Shown here one piece after another: positions 1-8,293 of a DNA stretch of 64,000 nucleotides. How positions within the stretch are numbered: the stretch's first letter is position 1; every line of letters begins with the position of its first letter. A program made the translations under genes and the position numbers. The notes beneath the pieces were generated by a model. It made no database searches, was not told the DNA's origin, and saw nothing but the letters and a program-made list of their open reading frames with translations. Source of the stretch: Hankyongella sp964404985 (GTDB lineage Bacteria > Pseudomonadota > Alphaproteobacteria > Sphingomonadales > Sphingomonadaceae); assembly GCA_964404985.1 (NCBI GenBank), contig CAYOMD010000001.1, positions 248,001-312,000 on the forward strand. The letters run 5' to 3'.

Positions 1-1
1 G

Positions 2-1330
2 CTTGTGGCCGCTCCGGCGGGCCTCAGCCCCGAGGGCTGGGCAGTCGCCGCCGTTGGTGTGCTGATGGCGCTCTGGTGGTTCACCGAGGCCGTGCCGCTC
101 ACCATGACGGCGCTGATGCCGTTTTTGCTGCTGCCTTTGCTGGGCGCGGGCAGCGCCGGAGAGATCGCCGGCACCTATTATTCGCCCATTCTCTTTCTGG
201 TGCTCGGTGGTGCAATTGTTGCCCTCGCCATCGAGAAGGCGGGCCTGCATCGGCGTGTGGCACTCGCGGTTGCGGCACGCGGCGGCACCAACCCCAGGCG
301 GCTGGTGCTGGCATTCATGGCGGCGACGGCACTCGTCAGTATGATCGTCTCCAATACCGCCACGACTCTCATCATGACGCCGGTCGCGCTGGCGCTGGTC
401 AAGGCGCGCGGACAGGATGACGCGTTCGCACCCGCCCTGCTGCTCGGCGTTGCCTACGCGGCCTCGATTGGCGGGCTCGGCACTCTGGTCGGATCGCCGA
501 CCAACGGCATTGCTGCCGCCATGATCGAGCGCACGCTGCATCGTCCTGTCGACTTTCTCACCTGGTCAAAGTTCGGCCTGCCGATGGTGGTGATCGGCAT
601 TCCTGCTGCCGCCTGGCTGCTCACGCGCGCGCTGAGGGTGCCGCAGGTCGCACTGGATCGGGGTGCGGTTCTGGCGGCCATCGGTACACCCGGCCCCTGG
701 ACACCGCTGGAGAAGCGGGTGGCACCGGTGGTGGTGGCGCTGATCCTTGGCTGGACGGTCCTGCCGCTCATCAAGGGCAGGATCGGGCTGGCGGCGCTCG
801 ATGATGGCATGACGGCAATCGCCGCCGCGCTGCTGCTGTTTATTCTGCCCGGCGGCAACGGACGCCCGATCCTGGAGTGGCCGGATGCGCGCGGGGTGCC
901 GTGGGATGTCATCATGATGTTCGGCGGCGGGCTGGCGCTGGCGGATGCCATCACCGCCAGCGGCCTGGCACTCTGGATCGGCGGGCAACTCTCGGGCCTG
1001 GGCTCGATCCCGATCTGGGCTTTGGCGCTGCTGCTGACGGCACTGGTGATTTTGGTCACCGAGTTCGCCTCCAACGTCGCGACCGCCAGCGGCTTCCTGC
1101 CGGTGGTGGCCGGGGTGGCGACTGTGGCCGGGCTCGATCCGCTATCGCTGGCGATGCCGGCGGCGCTGGCGGCAAGCTGGGGCTTCATGATGCCGGCGGG
1201 CACCGGGCCGAACGCGATCGCCTATGCGACCGGGCAGATAACAGTGGGGCAGATGATCCGCGCCGGATTCCTCATCGATCTGCTGGGCATTCCGCTGATT
1301 GTGGCGGTGTGCTTTGCGGTTGCCCCTTGA
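2..1330 (+). CDS. DASS/SLC13-family anion transporter (partial, 5' end outside window)
   Basis: Inner-membrane transporter of the divalent anion:Na+ symporter (SLC13/CitT) type, expected to import dicarboxylates, sulfate or similar anions. The frame is open to the left edge, so the N-terminus is missing or begins at the GTG at 5. What is seen is a string of hydrophobic segments, the stretch WWFTEAVPLTMTALMP near the start, an SNTATTLIMTP segment around residue 115, and a C-terminal MMPAGTGPNAIAYATGQI segment. SNT and PNAI-like motifs of this kind form the Na+/substrate sites in the family. The substrate cannot be told from sequence. It ends 37 bp before tRNA-Cys on the same strand. Confidence 0.85.
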   Translation, partial: LVAAPAGLSPEGWAVAAVGVLMALWWFTEAVPLTMTALMPFLLLPLLGAGSAGEIAGTYYSPILFLVLGGAIVALAIEKAGLHRRVALAVAARGGTNPRRLVLAFMAATALVSMIVSNTATTLIMTPVALALVKARGQDDAFAPALLLGVAYAASIGGLGTLVGSPTNGIAAAMIERTLHRPVDFLTWSKFGLPMVVIGIPAAAWLLTRALRVPQVALDRGAVLAAIGTPGPWTPLEKRVAPVVVALILGWTVLPLIKGRIGLAALDDGMTAIAAALLLFILPGGNGRPILEWPDARGVPWDVIMMFGGGLALADAITASGLALWIGGQLSGLGSIPIWALALLLTALVILVTEFASNVATASGFLPVVAGVATVAGLDPLSLAMPAALAASWGFMMPAGTGPNAIAYATGQITVGQMIRAGFLIDLLGIPLIVAVCFAVAP

Positions 1331-1367
1331 CGCTGGCGCGCCGGTGCTGGATTAAACGCGACTTGGT

Positions 1368-1441
1368 GGCCCGATGGCGGAATGGTGACGCAGCGGACTG
1401 CAAATCCGTATATGCCGGTTCGATTCCGGCTCGGGCCTCCA
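1368..1441 (+). tRNA. tRNA-Cys (anticodon GCA)
   Basis: A complete cloverleaf can be drawn. The acceptor arm GGCCCGA (1368-1374) pairs with TCGGGCC (1431-1437). The anticodon stem GCGGA/TCCGT encloses loop CTGCAAA with anticodon GCA at 1400-1402. The T arm contains GGTTCGATTCC. The discriminator base is T, as usual for tRNA-Cys, and CCA (1439-1441) is encoded. Confidence 0.96.
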
Positions 1442-1559
1442 TCTCAGCGTTAGAAGACGTCCAATATCGTCTGATAAGTCGCTTTTTCCCGACACTTCTT
1501 CTGGTGTGATCGAGCACCCTGGTTCGCACGGCTCCACCTGCATCCGGTATCAGGGAGAA

Positions 1560-1596
1560 GAATTACAAGCTGCCTCATCGCGATGACCTGTAATTC
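1560..1596. promoter_or_regulatory. Dyad element between tRNA-Cys and the TonB receptor gene
   Basis: GAATTACA (1560-1567) and TGTAATTC (1589-1596) form a perfect 8-bp inverted repeat around an inner palindrome CATCGCGATG (1576-1585). It lies in the 342-bp non-coding stretch 1442-1783. There is no T-run directly after it, so it is not a standard terminator. It could be a protein-binding dyad or an RNA hairpin. Apart from this and the operators at 1700-1731, I see nothing clear in the stretch. Confidence 0.4.
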
Positions 1597-1699
1597 CTGC
1601 CCCACCGGGAGGTGTGCTGCGTATTTTCGTAAAGGCCAGCAGGCGCAACGCTGTCAAAAAAGTCACACTCTGGGGAATTCTCCACACCCGCATTGACGA

Positions 1700-1731
1700 A
1701 GTGAACGTTATCATTAATGTGAACGTACACA
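1700..1731. promoter_or_regulatory. Tandem LacI-type operators upstream of the TonB receptor gene
   Basis: Two imperfect palindromes with a central CG lie side by side. The first is AGTGAAC|GTTATCA (1700-1713) and the second TGTGAAC|GTACACA (1718-1731), centres 18 bp apart. A central CG flanked by AA/TT is usual for LacI-family sites. The halves GTTATCA and TGTGAAC recur, as TGATAAC|GTTCACA, before the GH3 gene at 13035-13048. A -35-like TTGACG (1693-1698) and a TATCAT (1709-1714) overlap the sites, though I cannot assign one promoter with good spacing. The likely binder is the LacI protein encoded at 10738-11802. Confidence 0.65.
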
Positions 1732-1783
1732 ACGCAAGAATTGTTCGCAATCAAAGAACATAAATCTGGGGAGGGAAGCGCAG

Positions 1784-4765
1784 ATGCGTGATTCGTGTAA
1801 GCTGAAGTTCAACCGCTTTGCCGGCGCGTCGCTGCTGGTGATTGGCCTTGCCGCGCAGCCTGTCTGGGCACAGGACTCTGATGCGCCGCAGGATGCGCCT
1901 GCCGCAGACGAAGTCGTGATGGACAAGATCGTCATCAGCGGGATTCGGGCGAGCTTACGCGCCTCACAGGACATCAAGCGCAACGCACTGGGTGTGGTCG
2001 ATGCCATTTCGGCCGAAGACATCGGCAAGTTCCCGGATACCAACCTCGCAGAGTCACTGCAGCGCATTACCGGCGTGTCGATCGACCGGGCAAACGGTGA
2101 GGGATCGAGTGTGACCGTTCGCGGCTTTGGCCCGGACTTCAACCTTGTCCTGCTCAATGGCCGGCAGATGCCGACCTCGCGCATTGACAGTTGCTGCGGG
2201 GCCCCGGCGACGCGCAGCTTTGATTTCGCCAATCTGGCCTCGGAAGCCGTGGCCGGCGTTGAGGTTTACAAGTCTGGACGGGCGACGCTGCCGACCGGCG
2301 GCATCGGGTCCCTGATCAACATTAAGACTCCGCGACCGCTTGACCGCCCGGGTTTCAAGGGCAGCATCGGTGTCAAGGGTCTGCTCGATCATACGTTTGC
2401 CAGCACGGTGGTCACGCCGGAGATTTCCGGCATTATCAGCAAGACCTTTGCCGATGACCGGATCGGCATCCTGGTGACCGGCTCATACCAGAAGCGCCGG
2501 GCGAGCCTGGCGCAGTTCAATGCCGGGTGGCGCGAGGGCTATCTCGGGGACGAAAACAACTGGGGGTCGCTCGCACAAGATGCCAGTGATCCGCGCTTCG
2601 CCCAGATCACCAATCGCCCGGATCCGACAGACGTCTATCAGGTCACCCAGAACGCCGGCTATGATTTCACGGACTTCGAGCGCGTGCGGATCAACGGCCA
2701 GCTGGTCCTGCAAGTGAAGGCGACTGACTCGCTGTCTGCCGTGTTCGACTATACCTACTCGCAAAACACGATCGATTCGCGCACCGACAGCATTGGTGTC
2801 TGGTTCAACCATAACAACACGACCAGCAGCTGGACTGATGGGCCCGCCGCTGGACCGAACTTCTATGCGGAAGCATTCGGGCCAGGCGAAGGCAAGGACC
2901 TGGCCATCACTGGTGCGGTCGCGGCTAATCGCTCGATCAACCGGTCGATCGGGGGCAATATCGCGTGGGATGGTCCAGATGGGTTGCGCTTTGAGCTTGA
3001 TGCGCACCAATCGTCAGCCGAGAGCAAACCGACCTCGCCATTCGGCAGCAACACTGCCATCGGCAGTGCCATTTACGGTGTTGTCAACCAGCGCGTCGAT
3101 TTTACCAGCCAAATCCCCATCATCTCGGCAGAACTGGCACCGGGTATCGCGTTGGATGCGTCCAGCATCCGGCCGGCAGGCAATTCGTTCCGCAATGCCT
3201 ACATGCGGGATGAGATCAATCAGGCGACCTTCCGGGGCGGCTATGATTTCGAGACTGCGCTCATCAAGAGCGTCGATTTCGGCGTGACCTACACGGATAA
3301 CAACGTCCGCTCGGCTTTTGGTGTACTCCAGAGCGACAGCTGGGGCGGCACGCTGAGTGCGGCGGACACGCCGGATGAACTCTACACTTTGACCGACCTG
3401 CCGGGTCGCCTGGGCGTCGATGCGTCCACGGGTGTCATACCAAGCTACTTCGAGATTGATACGGTGGGCTTGATCAACCTGCTGGAAGAAGAGATCGGGG
3501 TGTGCAGCCAATCGTTTACCGGTAACGAAATTCCGGGCACCTGTCTTGCCCAGTTCACCACGGACCGTCGCATCAAAGAAAGAACTATCGCTCCCTACCT
3601 TCAGACGACACACGCGTTCGAGCTTGGTCAGTTCCCGCTGAACCTCCGTTTGGGTGTACGCTACGAAACAACCAATGTTACCTCGTCGGCCCTGGTCCCG
3701 GTCCCGACAGGAACCAGCTGGCTTGCCGACAATGAAATCGGCTTGATCGTGGGGAATCAGTCGGACTTCACGACCCTAAAGGGCGAATACAAGAACTGGT
3801 TGCCAGCGCTGGACCTGGACTTCTCGCCGATCTCCAGTGTCAAGCTGCGCGCATCCTACAGCCACACGATTACCCGGGCGGATTACGCCAGCCTGCAGGG
3901 TGGCATCACGGTCAACCAGCCGCTGCGGCCCAATGGCGGCAGCACGGCCGCCAGCGGGAACCCCGGTCTTATCCCCTATCTGTCCAAGAATATCGATCTG
4001 TCGGCTGAGTGGTACTACGGTCCGGAAAGCTATGTCTCGGTCGGCTACTTCCGCAAGAAGGTCAGCAACTTCATCGCCAATACAACGGTCGAGCAGCCCT
4101 TGTTCAACCTCACCAACGCGGCCCAGGGGGCAGCTGTGCAGGCGGCGCGTACGGCACTGGGTGGCAACCCCGGCTTTGCGGATATTCTCGCCTATCTCGC
4201 AGCCAATAATCCCAGTGTTGTCGAATTCAGCAACGGTGTGGCACGGGGCGTGATCGGTCAGCCTGGCGATCCGGCCGTGCAGTTTGTAACCACGCAGCCC
4301 GGCAACAGTGACCAGCTTGCCAGACTGAATGGCTGGGAATTCGCCATACAGCACCGCTTCTGGGAGACGGGCTTCGGCGTGCAGCTGAACTATACAATCG
4401 TCAACAGCGATACGAGCATCGATAACACCCTGGGCTTCCGGGAAACCCAATTCGCGGTGAACGGGGTGAGCGACAGCGCAAACGCCGTGCTCTACTACGA
4501 CAAAAACGGCTTCCAGGCGCGGGCCGCCTATAACTGGCGTGACGAGTTCTTGTCGGGTTACGGGTTCGATCCGTTCTACACGGAAGCGTACGGCCAGGTC
4601 GACGTGAGCGCGAGCTGGGAATTCCGCAAGGGGATGACCGCCTTCGTGGAAGGCATCAACATCGCCAGTGCGGACCGGCGCGGCCACCAGCGCAATAACC
4701 AGATCGTGTTTTTCTCGGCCCCCGGTTATGCACGCTACTCGCTGGGCATGCGTTTCACGTTCTGA
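1784..4765 (+). CDS. TonB-dependent outer-membrane receptor (carbohydrate type)
   Basis: Outer-membrane barrel expected to import oligosaccharides using TonB energy. The 993-residue protein has a Sec signal peptide (cleavage near residue 29, after PVWA). A plug domain follows, with the typical segments KFPDTNLAESLQRITGVSI and VTVRGFGPDFNLVLLNG, then a long barrel ending in aromatic FTF. Plug and length match the large receptors of Caulobacter and Xanthomonas that serve polysaccharide loci. ATG is preceded by a purine-rich GGGGAGGGAAG. A strong hairpin lies 30 bp after the stop, so the downstream genes may be read through or separately transcribed. Glucan as substrate is inferred from the GH16 and GH3 neighbours. 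Confidence 0.93.
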   Translation: MRDSCKLKFNRFAGASLLVIGLAAQPVWAQDSDAPQDAPAADEVVMDKIVISGIRASLRASQDIKRNALGVVDAISAEDIGKFPDTNLAESLQRITGVSIDRANGEGSSVTVRGFGPDFNLVLLNGRQMPTSRIDSCCGAPATRSFDFANLASEAVAGVEVYKSGRATLPTGGIGSLINIKTPRPLDRPGFKGSIGVKGLLDHTFASTVVTPEISGIISKTFADDRIGILVTGSYQKRRASLAQFNAGWREGYLGDENNWGSLAQDASDPRFAQITNRPDPTDVYQVTQNAGYDFTDFERVRINGQLVLQVKATDSLSAVFDYTYSQNTIDSRTDSIGVWFNHNNTTSSWTDGPAAGPNFYAEAFGPGEGKDLAITGAVAANRSINRSIGGNIAWDGPDGLRFELDAHQSSAESKPTSPFGSNTAIGSAIYGVVNQRVDFTSQIPIISAELAPGIALDASSIRPAGNSFRNAYMRDEINQATFRGGYDFETALIKSVDFGVTYTDNNVRSAFGVLQSDSWGGTLSAADTPDELYTLTDLPGRLGVDASTGVIPSYFEIDTVGLINLLEEEIGVCSQSFTGNEIPGTCLAQFTTDRRIKERTIAPYLQTTHAFELGQFPLNLRLGVRYETTNVTSSALVPVPTGTSWLADNEIGLIVGNQSDFTTLKGEYKNWLPALDLDFSPISSVKLRASYSHTITRADYASLQGGITVNQPLRPNGGSTAASGNPGLIPYLSKNIDLSAEWYYGPESYVSVGYFRKKVSNFIANTTVEQPLFNLTNAAQGAAVQAARTALGGNPGFADILAYLAANNPSVVEFSNGVARGVIGQPGDPAVQFVTTQPGNSDQLARLNGWEFAIQHRFWETGFGVQLNYTIVNSDTSIDNTLGFRETQFAVNGVSDSANAVLYYDKNGFQARAAYNWRDEFLSGYGFDPFYTEAYGQVDVSASWEFRKGMTAFVEGINIASADRRGHQRNNQIVFFSAPGYARYSLGMRFTF

Positions 4766-4794
4766 AGTGCAGGGCTGGCTGCTTGGACCATTGA

Positions 4795-4825
4795 GGGAGT
4801 CTCTCCGTCAGCCGGAGTGACTCCC
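4795..4825 (+). terminator. Hairpin after the TonB receptor gene
   Basis: GGGAGTC T CTCCG / TCAGC loop / CGGAG T GACTCCC makes a 12-bp stem with one T-T mismatch. It sits 30 bp after the receptor stop. No T-tract follows, so it may be an attenuator, a partial terminator or an mRNA-stabilising 3' stem that leaves the receptor message more abundant than the downstream genes. Confidence 0.5.
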
Positions 4826-5011
4826 ATCAAGGGCTTCAGCTTGGCAGCTATGAACACGGCAAACCTTGCGATTTCGGGTTTTGGCTGCCGCAAACCTTGA
4901 TGTTCAAGCAGTGGGTATCGCGTTTGCGGCCTTGATAAAGCATGAACGACACCGTCAAGTGAGGCGGCTGGGTCACACTTCAACAGCCTGGCTTGAGTTG
5001 AGGCAAATGTG

Positions 5012-6556
5012 ATGGCGGGTTCGATCAGGCAGGTCGTAATTGTGGGCGGCGGTACCGCCGGCTGGCTCTCTGCGTGTGTGCTGGCCGCGCGCCTGCCTTG
5101 GCTAGCCGTAACCTTGGTCGAGTCTCCAGAGATCGCAACAATCGGTGTCGGCGAGGGCACCTGGCCGACCATGCGCGAGACTTTGGCCAGCATCGGCATT
5201 GCCGAGAGCGAGTTCCTGCGCGAATGCGATGCCGCCTTCAAGCAAGGCTCGCGCTTTGATGGCTGGGTGACGGGCGCGCCGGATGACCACTATTTACACC
5301 CGTTCACCCTGCCGCCCACAGGAGACATGCGCGATCTGCTTGGGGCGTGGCAGGCAAGCGACGCCGGGACCCGTTTTGCTGCGGCCATGACGGCGCAGGC
5401 CGCCGTCGCCAGCCGCCATCTGGCGCCGCGCCAACGGGCAATGCCGGACTATGCGGCAGCGCTCAACTATGGCTACCACCTCGATGCCGGCAAGCTCGCG
5501 GCGCTGCTGATGCGCCATGCCACGCAGCGTCTGGGGGTGACCCGCATCGCCGGGACCGTGACCGGAACAGAGCTGGCCGAGAACGGCGATATCGCAGCGC
5601 TTCACCTGCGCGACGCTACTACAGTGCAGGGCGATTTGTTCCTGGATTGCAGCGGCCAGGCGGCGTTGCTGATCGAGGGACATTGCGGCGTGGCCTGGAT
5701 TGATCGTGCCGATGTGTCCTTCAACGACCGGGCGCTTGCGGTCCAGGTCGCTGTTGCGCCGGACAGCGTGATTGCCTCCCAGACTGTCGGCACAGCGCAC
5801 GCGGCCGGATGGCTGTGGGATATCGGCTTGCCGACCCGGCGCGGGATCGGCTGCGTCTACAGTTCACGGTTTCTCTCGGATGAGGCTGCGGAGGCGACCC
5901 TGCGTGGCTATGTCGCCCGCCAGTTCCCCAATTTCGATCCAAGCGCACTTGCCCCCCGAAAGCTGGCGTTTCGCACCGGCTACCGTGCAAAACTGTGGCA
6001 AGGCAACTGCGTGGCAATAGGCCAGTCCGCCGGGTTTATCGAGCCGCTGGAGGCCTCGGCGATCGTGATGATCGAGCTGTCGCTGCGGGCGCTTGCGGAT
6101 GCTTTTCCGGCAGACTGCACGGTGATGGCCATCGAGGCCCGGCGCTTCAACGCGTTGATGCACCATCGTTGGGAGCGGATCGTCGAGTTTTTGAAGCTCC
6201 ATTATGTGCTCAGTCGCCGCAATGAGCCGTACTGGCAGGCCCAGCGCGACCCTGCGACCATCCCTGAGCGGCTGGCAGAGCATCTGGTGCTGTGGCGAAC
6301 ACGACCGCCTTCGCTGCGGGATTTTCCCGACGCGGAGGAGGTATTCCCGGCAGCCAGCCAGCATTATGTGCTGTATGGCATGGGTTTCCCGGTACCGTCA
6401 GGGCTTGGCGGGCCTGACTCTTCGGCACTGGCCCGTCTGGGCGAAGTGCGGGAGCGCGCACGAGTACTGGTATCAGCGCTGCCCGAGAATCGCGCCTATC
6501 ATGATGCCAGCGCGGCTGCGGCTGCACACACTGAACCTGCAAGGCGAATGGCCTGA
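5012..6556 (+). CDS. Tryptophan halogenase-like flavoprotein, motif-divergent
   Basis: Member of the flavin-dependent tryptophan halogenase family (514 aa). An N-terminal FAD-binding GGGTAGW (residues 12-18) and the GVGEGTWP loop are present. Three hallmark positions differ from active halogenases. The catalytic lysine of the xIKFxxW segment is arginine (GSRFDGW, R81). The WxWxIP motif reads WLWDIG. The EPLEST segment reads EPLEAS. FAD binding is likely, but halogenation is doubtful. A GTG at 5009 is an alternative start; I chose the ATG 8 bp after a GAGTTGAGG. SapC follows after 2 bp. Such genes commonly sit beside TonB receptors, where their role is unknown. Confidence 0.82.
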   Translation: MAGSIRQVVIVGGGTAGWLSACVLAARLPWLAVTLVESPEIATIGVGEGTWPTMRETLASIGIAESEFLRECDAAFKQGSRFDGWVTGAPDDHYLHPFTLPPTGDMRDLLGAWQASDAGTRFAAAMTAQAAVASRHLAPRQRAMPDYAAALNYGYHLDAGKLAALLMRHATQRLGVTRIAGTVTGTELAENGDIAALHLRDATTVQGDLFLDCSGQAALLIEGHCGVAWIDRADVSFNDRALAVQVAVAPDSVIASQTVGTAHAAGWLWDIGLPTRRGIGCVYSSRFLSDEAAEATLRGYVARQFPNFDPSALAPRKLAFRTGYRAKLWQGNCVAIGQSAGFIEPLEASAIVMIELSLRALADAFPADCTVMAIEARRFNALMHHRWERIVEFLKLHYVLSRRNEPYWQAQRDPATIPERLAEHLVLWRTRPPSLRDFPDAEEVFPAASQHYVLYGMGFPVPSGLGGPDSSALARLGEVRERARVLVSALPENRAYHDASAAAAAHTEPARRMA

Positions 6557-6558
6557 TT

Positions 6559-7275
6559 ATGATCAAGCACCAGATTCTCAACCCTGCCGACCATGGCACT
6601 TTGCGCGTGCATACCGAGGCCCGGCCCGAGCTTGGAGACGGGGTGATGGCCTGCCTTGCTGTCCCTGCGGAGTTTCGCCGGCTGGCCTGTGAGTACCCGA
6701 TCCTGTTCCGCTATGACGGCGAGGCGCAGCGCTTCTCGGCGCTTGCCTTGTTTGGGTTCGAGCCGGGGGAGAACCTGTTCCTCGACAACGGCCACTGGAG
6801 TAACACCTGCCGCCCGTTGGCCATGGCCGTGCAGCCGTTTCTGGTAGGTCGACCGGGGTCCGGGGCCGGGGCATCGCAAGTCCATATCGATATAAGCCAC
6901 CCGCGTGTGAGTACGACGGGTGAGGGCGTGCGGGTGTTCGATGAGACCGGCCGGCCCACACCCTATCTGGAGGAGGTGGCCTCCATGCTGGGCGCGTTGG
7001 ATGAGGGTTATCGTGCCAGCGGTGACTTTTTCGCCATGCTGGACCGCTATGATTTGCTGGAGCCATTCTCGATGGACGTGACCCTGGCGAGTGGTGCTGC
7101 CCACCGCATGGTCGGCTATCACCTCATCAACGAGGATAAGTTGCACAAGCTTGAGCCCGCGGTGCTCGCCGAGTTCCATGCCGCGGGTTTCCTGGAGCCG
7201 GTCTACATGGCGCTGGCCTCGCTCGGCAACATGGCCAAACTGGTGCGCTTCAAGAACCGGCGTGTGCATGGCTGA
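6559..7275 (+). CDS. SapC family protein
   Basis: 238-residue protein of the SapC family (PF07277). The name comes from a surface-array-associated gene in Campylobacter and should not be confused with the Sap peptide transporter. Visible features are the N-terminal VPAEFRRLACEYPILF and ALFGFEPGENLFLDNGHW segments typical of the family, and no signal peptide or membrane helix, so it is probably cytoplasmic. No biochemical activity is established for these PUL-associated members. It starts 2 bp after the halogenase-like gene and overlaps the cupin gene by 8 bp, so it is part of one translation unit. Confidence 0.85.
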   Translation: MIKHQILNPADHGTLRVHTEARPELGDGVMACLAVPAEFRRLACEYPILFRYDGEAQRFSALALFGFEPGENLFLDNGHWSNTCRPLAMAVQPFLVGRPGSGAGASQVHIDISHPRVSTTGEGVRVFDETGRPTPYLEEVASMLGALDEGYRASGDFFAMLDRYDLLEPFSMDVTLASGAAHRMVGYHLINEDKLHKLEPAVLAEFHAAGFLEPVYMALASLGNMAKLVRFKNRRVHG

Positions 7276-8293
7276 GACCGCATCCCTGCTGGACGATCTG
7301 CCGAGAGTTGCCGAAGAGGCGCTGACACCGGAGGGTCTGGATGCGCGGCTGCAGGGGGCTGACCAGCCGTTTGTAGTGCGCGGGCTGGCCGCGGACTGGC
7401 CGCTGGTCAAGGCGGGTCTCGCCGGTGCTGATGCGGCGCGGCAATACCTCGTCAGCCTAGGGCGTGACCGCGCGTTTCCCGCCAGCATCGGGACAAGCGA
7501 CGGCGAAGACCGCCTGTTCTACGATGCGGCCATGGGCATGAACTTCCGCATGGCGCAGGGGCCGCTGGAAGGCCTCCTGAGGGCGATGGCTGTGACCGAA
7601 GGGGACGAGCCAGGGCCGGTAATCTACCTGGCATCGATCGATATGTACGATTACTTCCAGGGTCTCGCGGAGAATAACCGCCTGCCGCTGGGTGCGCGGA
7701 CGCCGATTGAATCCATCTGGATCGGAACCCGCACCTGCATTGCCGCGCATAATGACTTGCCGAACAATCTCGCTGTCTGTGCAGTCGGGCAGCGCCGGTT
7801 TACGCTGTTTCCGCCCGAACAGTTCAGCAATCTTTACCTCGGCCCGCTGGAGAACACGCCGGCCGGCCGGCCGGTGAGCATGGTCAACCTGCGCAACCCG
7901 GATTTTAACGCTTATCCGAGGTTTCGCACGGCATTGGCGCAGGCGCAGGTGGCCGAGCTCGCGCCGGGTGACGCGCTCTACATCCCCTCGCTGTGGTGGC
8001 ACCATGTCGAGGGACTCGCGCCCTTCAATGCGCTCGTCAACTATTGGTGGCGCGACGTGCCGCATTTTCTCGGTAAGCCCGAGCACGCGCTGTTTCACGC
8101 GATCCTGGCGGTGCGCGACCTGCCGGATGCCGAAAAGCGCCGCTGGCGCGCCCTCTTCGATCATTATGTCTTCGAGAATGGAGCCGATGTGACAAACCAT
8201 CTGCCGGAAGCCGGGCGCGGGATCCTGGCACCCTTGACAGCCGAGACTGCCGGGCAAATCCGTGCTCACCTGCTGCGGAGTCTCGCCCGATGA
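7268..8293 (+). CDS. Cupin-8 / JmjC-like Fe(II), 2-oxoglutarate-type oxygenase
   Basis: 341-residue protein with a cupin-8/JmjC fold. The metal-binding HxD is seen as H161-N-D163 (AAHNDLPNNL) and the distal histidine as H245/H246 (SLWWHHVEG), the pattern of FIH-type hydroxylases. The upstream segment QPFVVRGLAADWP also fits the family. It is predicted to be a cytoplasmic hydroxylase of a protein or small molecule; the substrate is unknown. The ATG at 7268 was chosen because homology begins there and it overlaps the SapC stop by 8 bp; the open frame further upstream lies inside sapC. The stop overlaps the next start as ATGA. Confidence 0.85.
   Translation: MAETASLLDDLPRVAEEALTPEGLDARLQGADQPFVVRGLAADWPLVKAGLAGADAARQYLVSLGRDRAFPASIGTSDGEDRLFYDAAMGMNFRMAQGPLEGLLRAMAVTEGDEPGPVIYLASIDMYDYFQGLAENNRLPLGARTPIESIWIGTRTCIAAHNDLPNNLAVCAVGQRRFTLFPPEQFSNLYLGPLENTPAGRPVSMVNLRNPDFNAYPRFRTALAQAQVAELAPGDALYIPSLWWHHVEGLAPFNALVNYWWRDVPHFLGKPEHALFHAILAVRDLPDAEKRRWRALFDHYVFENGADVTNHLPEAGRGILAPLTAETAGQIRAHLLRSLAR

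Noticed and set aside
454..1203. Long antisense frame across the DASS transporter gene
   Set aside because: High GC produces open antisense frames; composition is low-complexity Ser/Pro/Ala, and the sense frame has clear transporter motifs.
4766..5011. Search for a third LacI-type operator before the halogenase-like gene
   Set aside because: No CG-centred TGATAAC/TGTGAAC-like pair was found in this gap.
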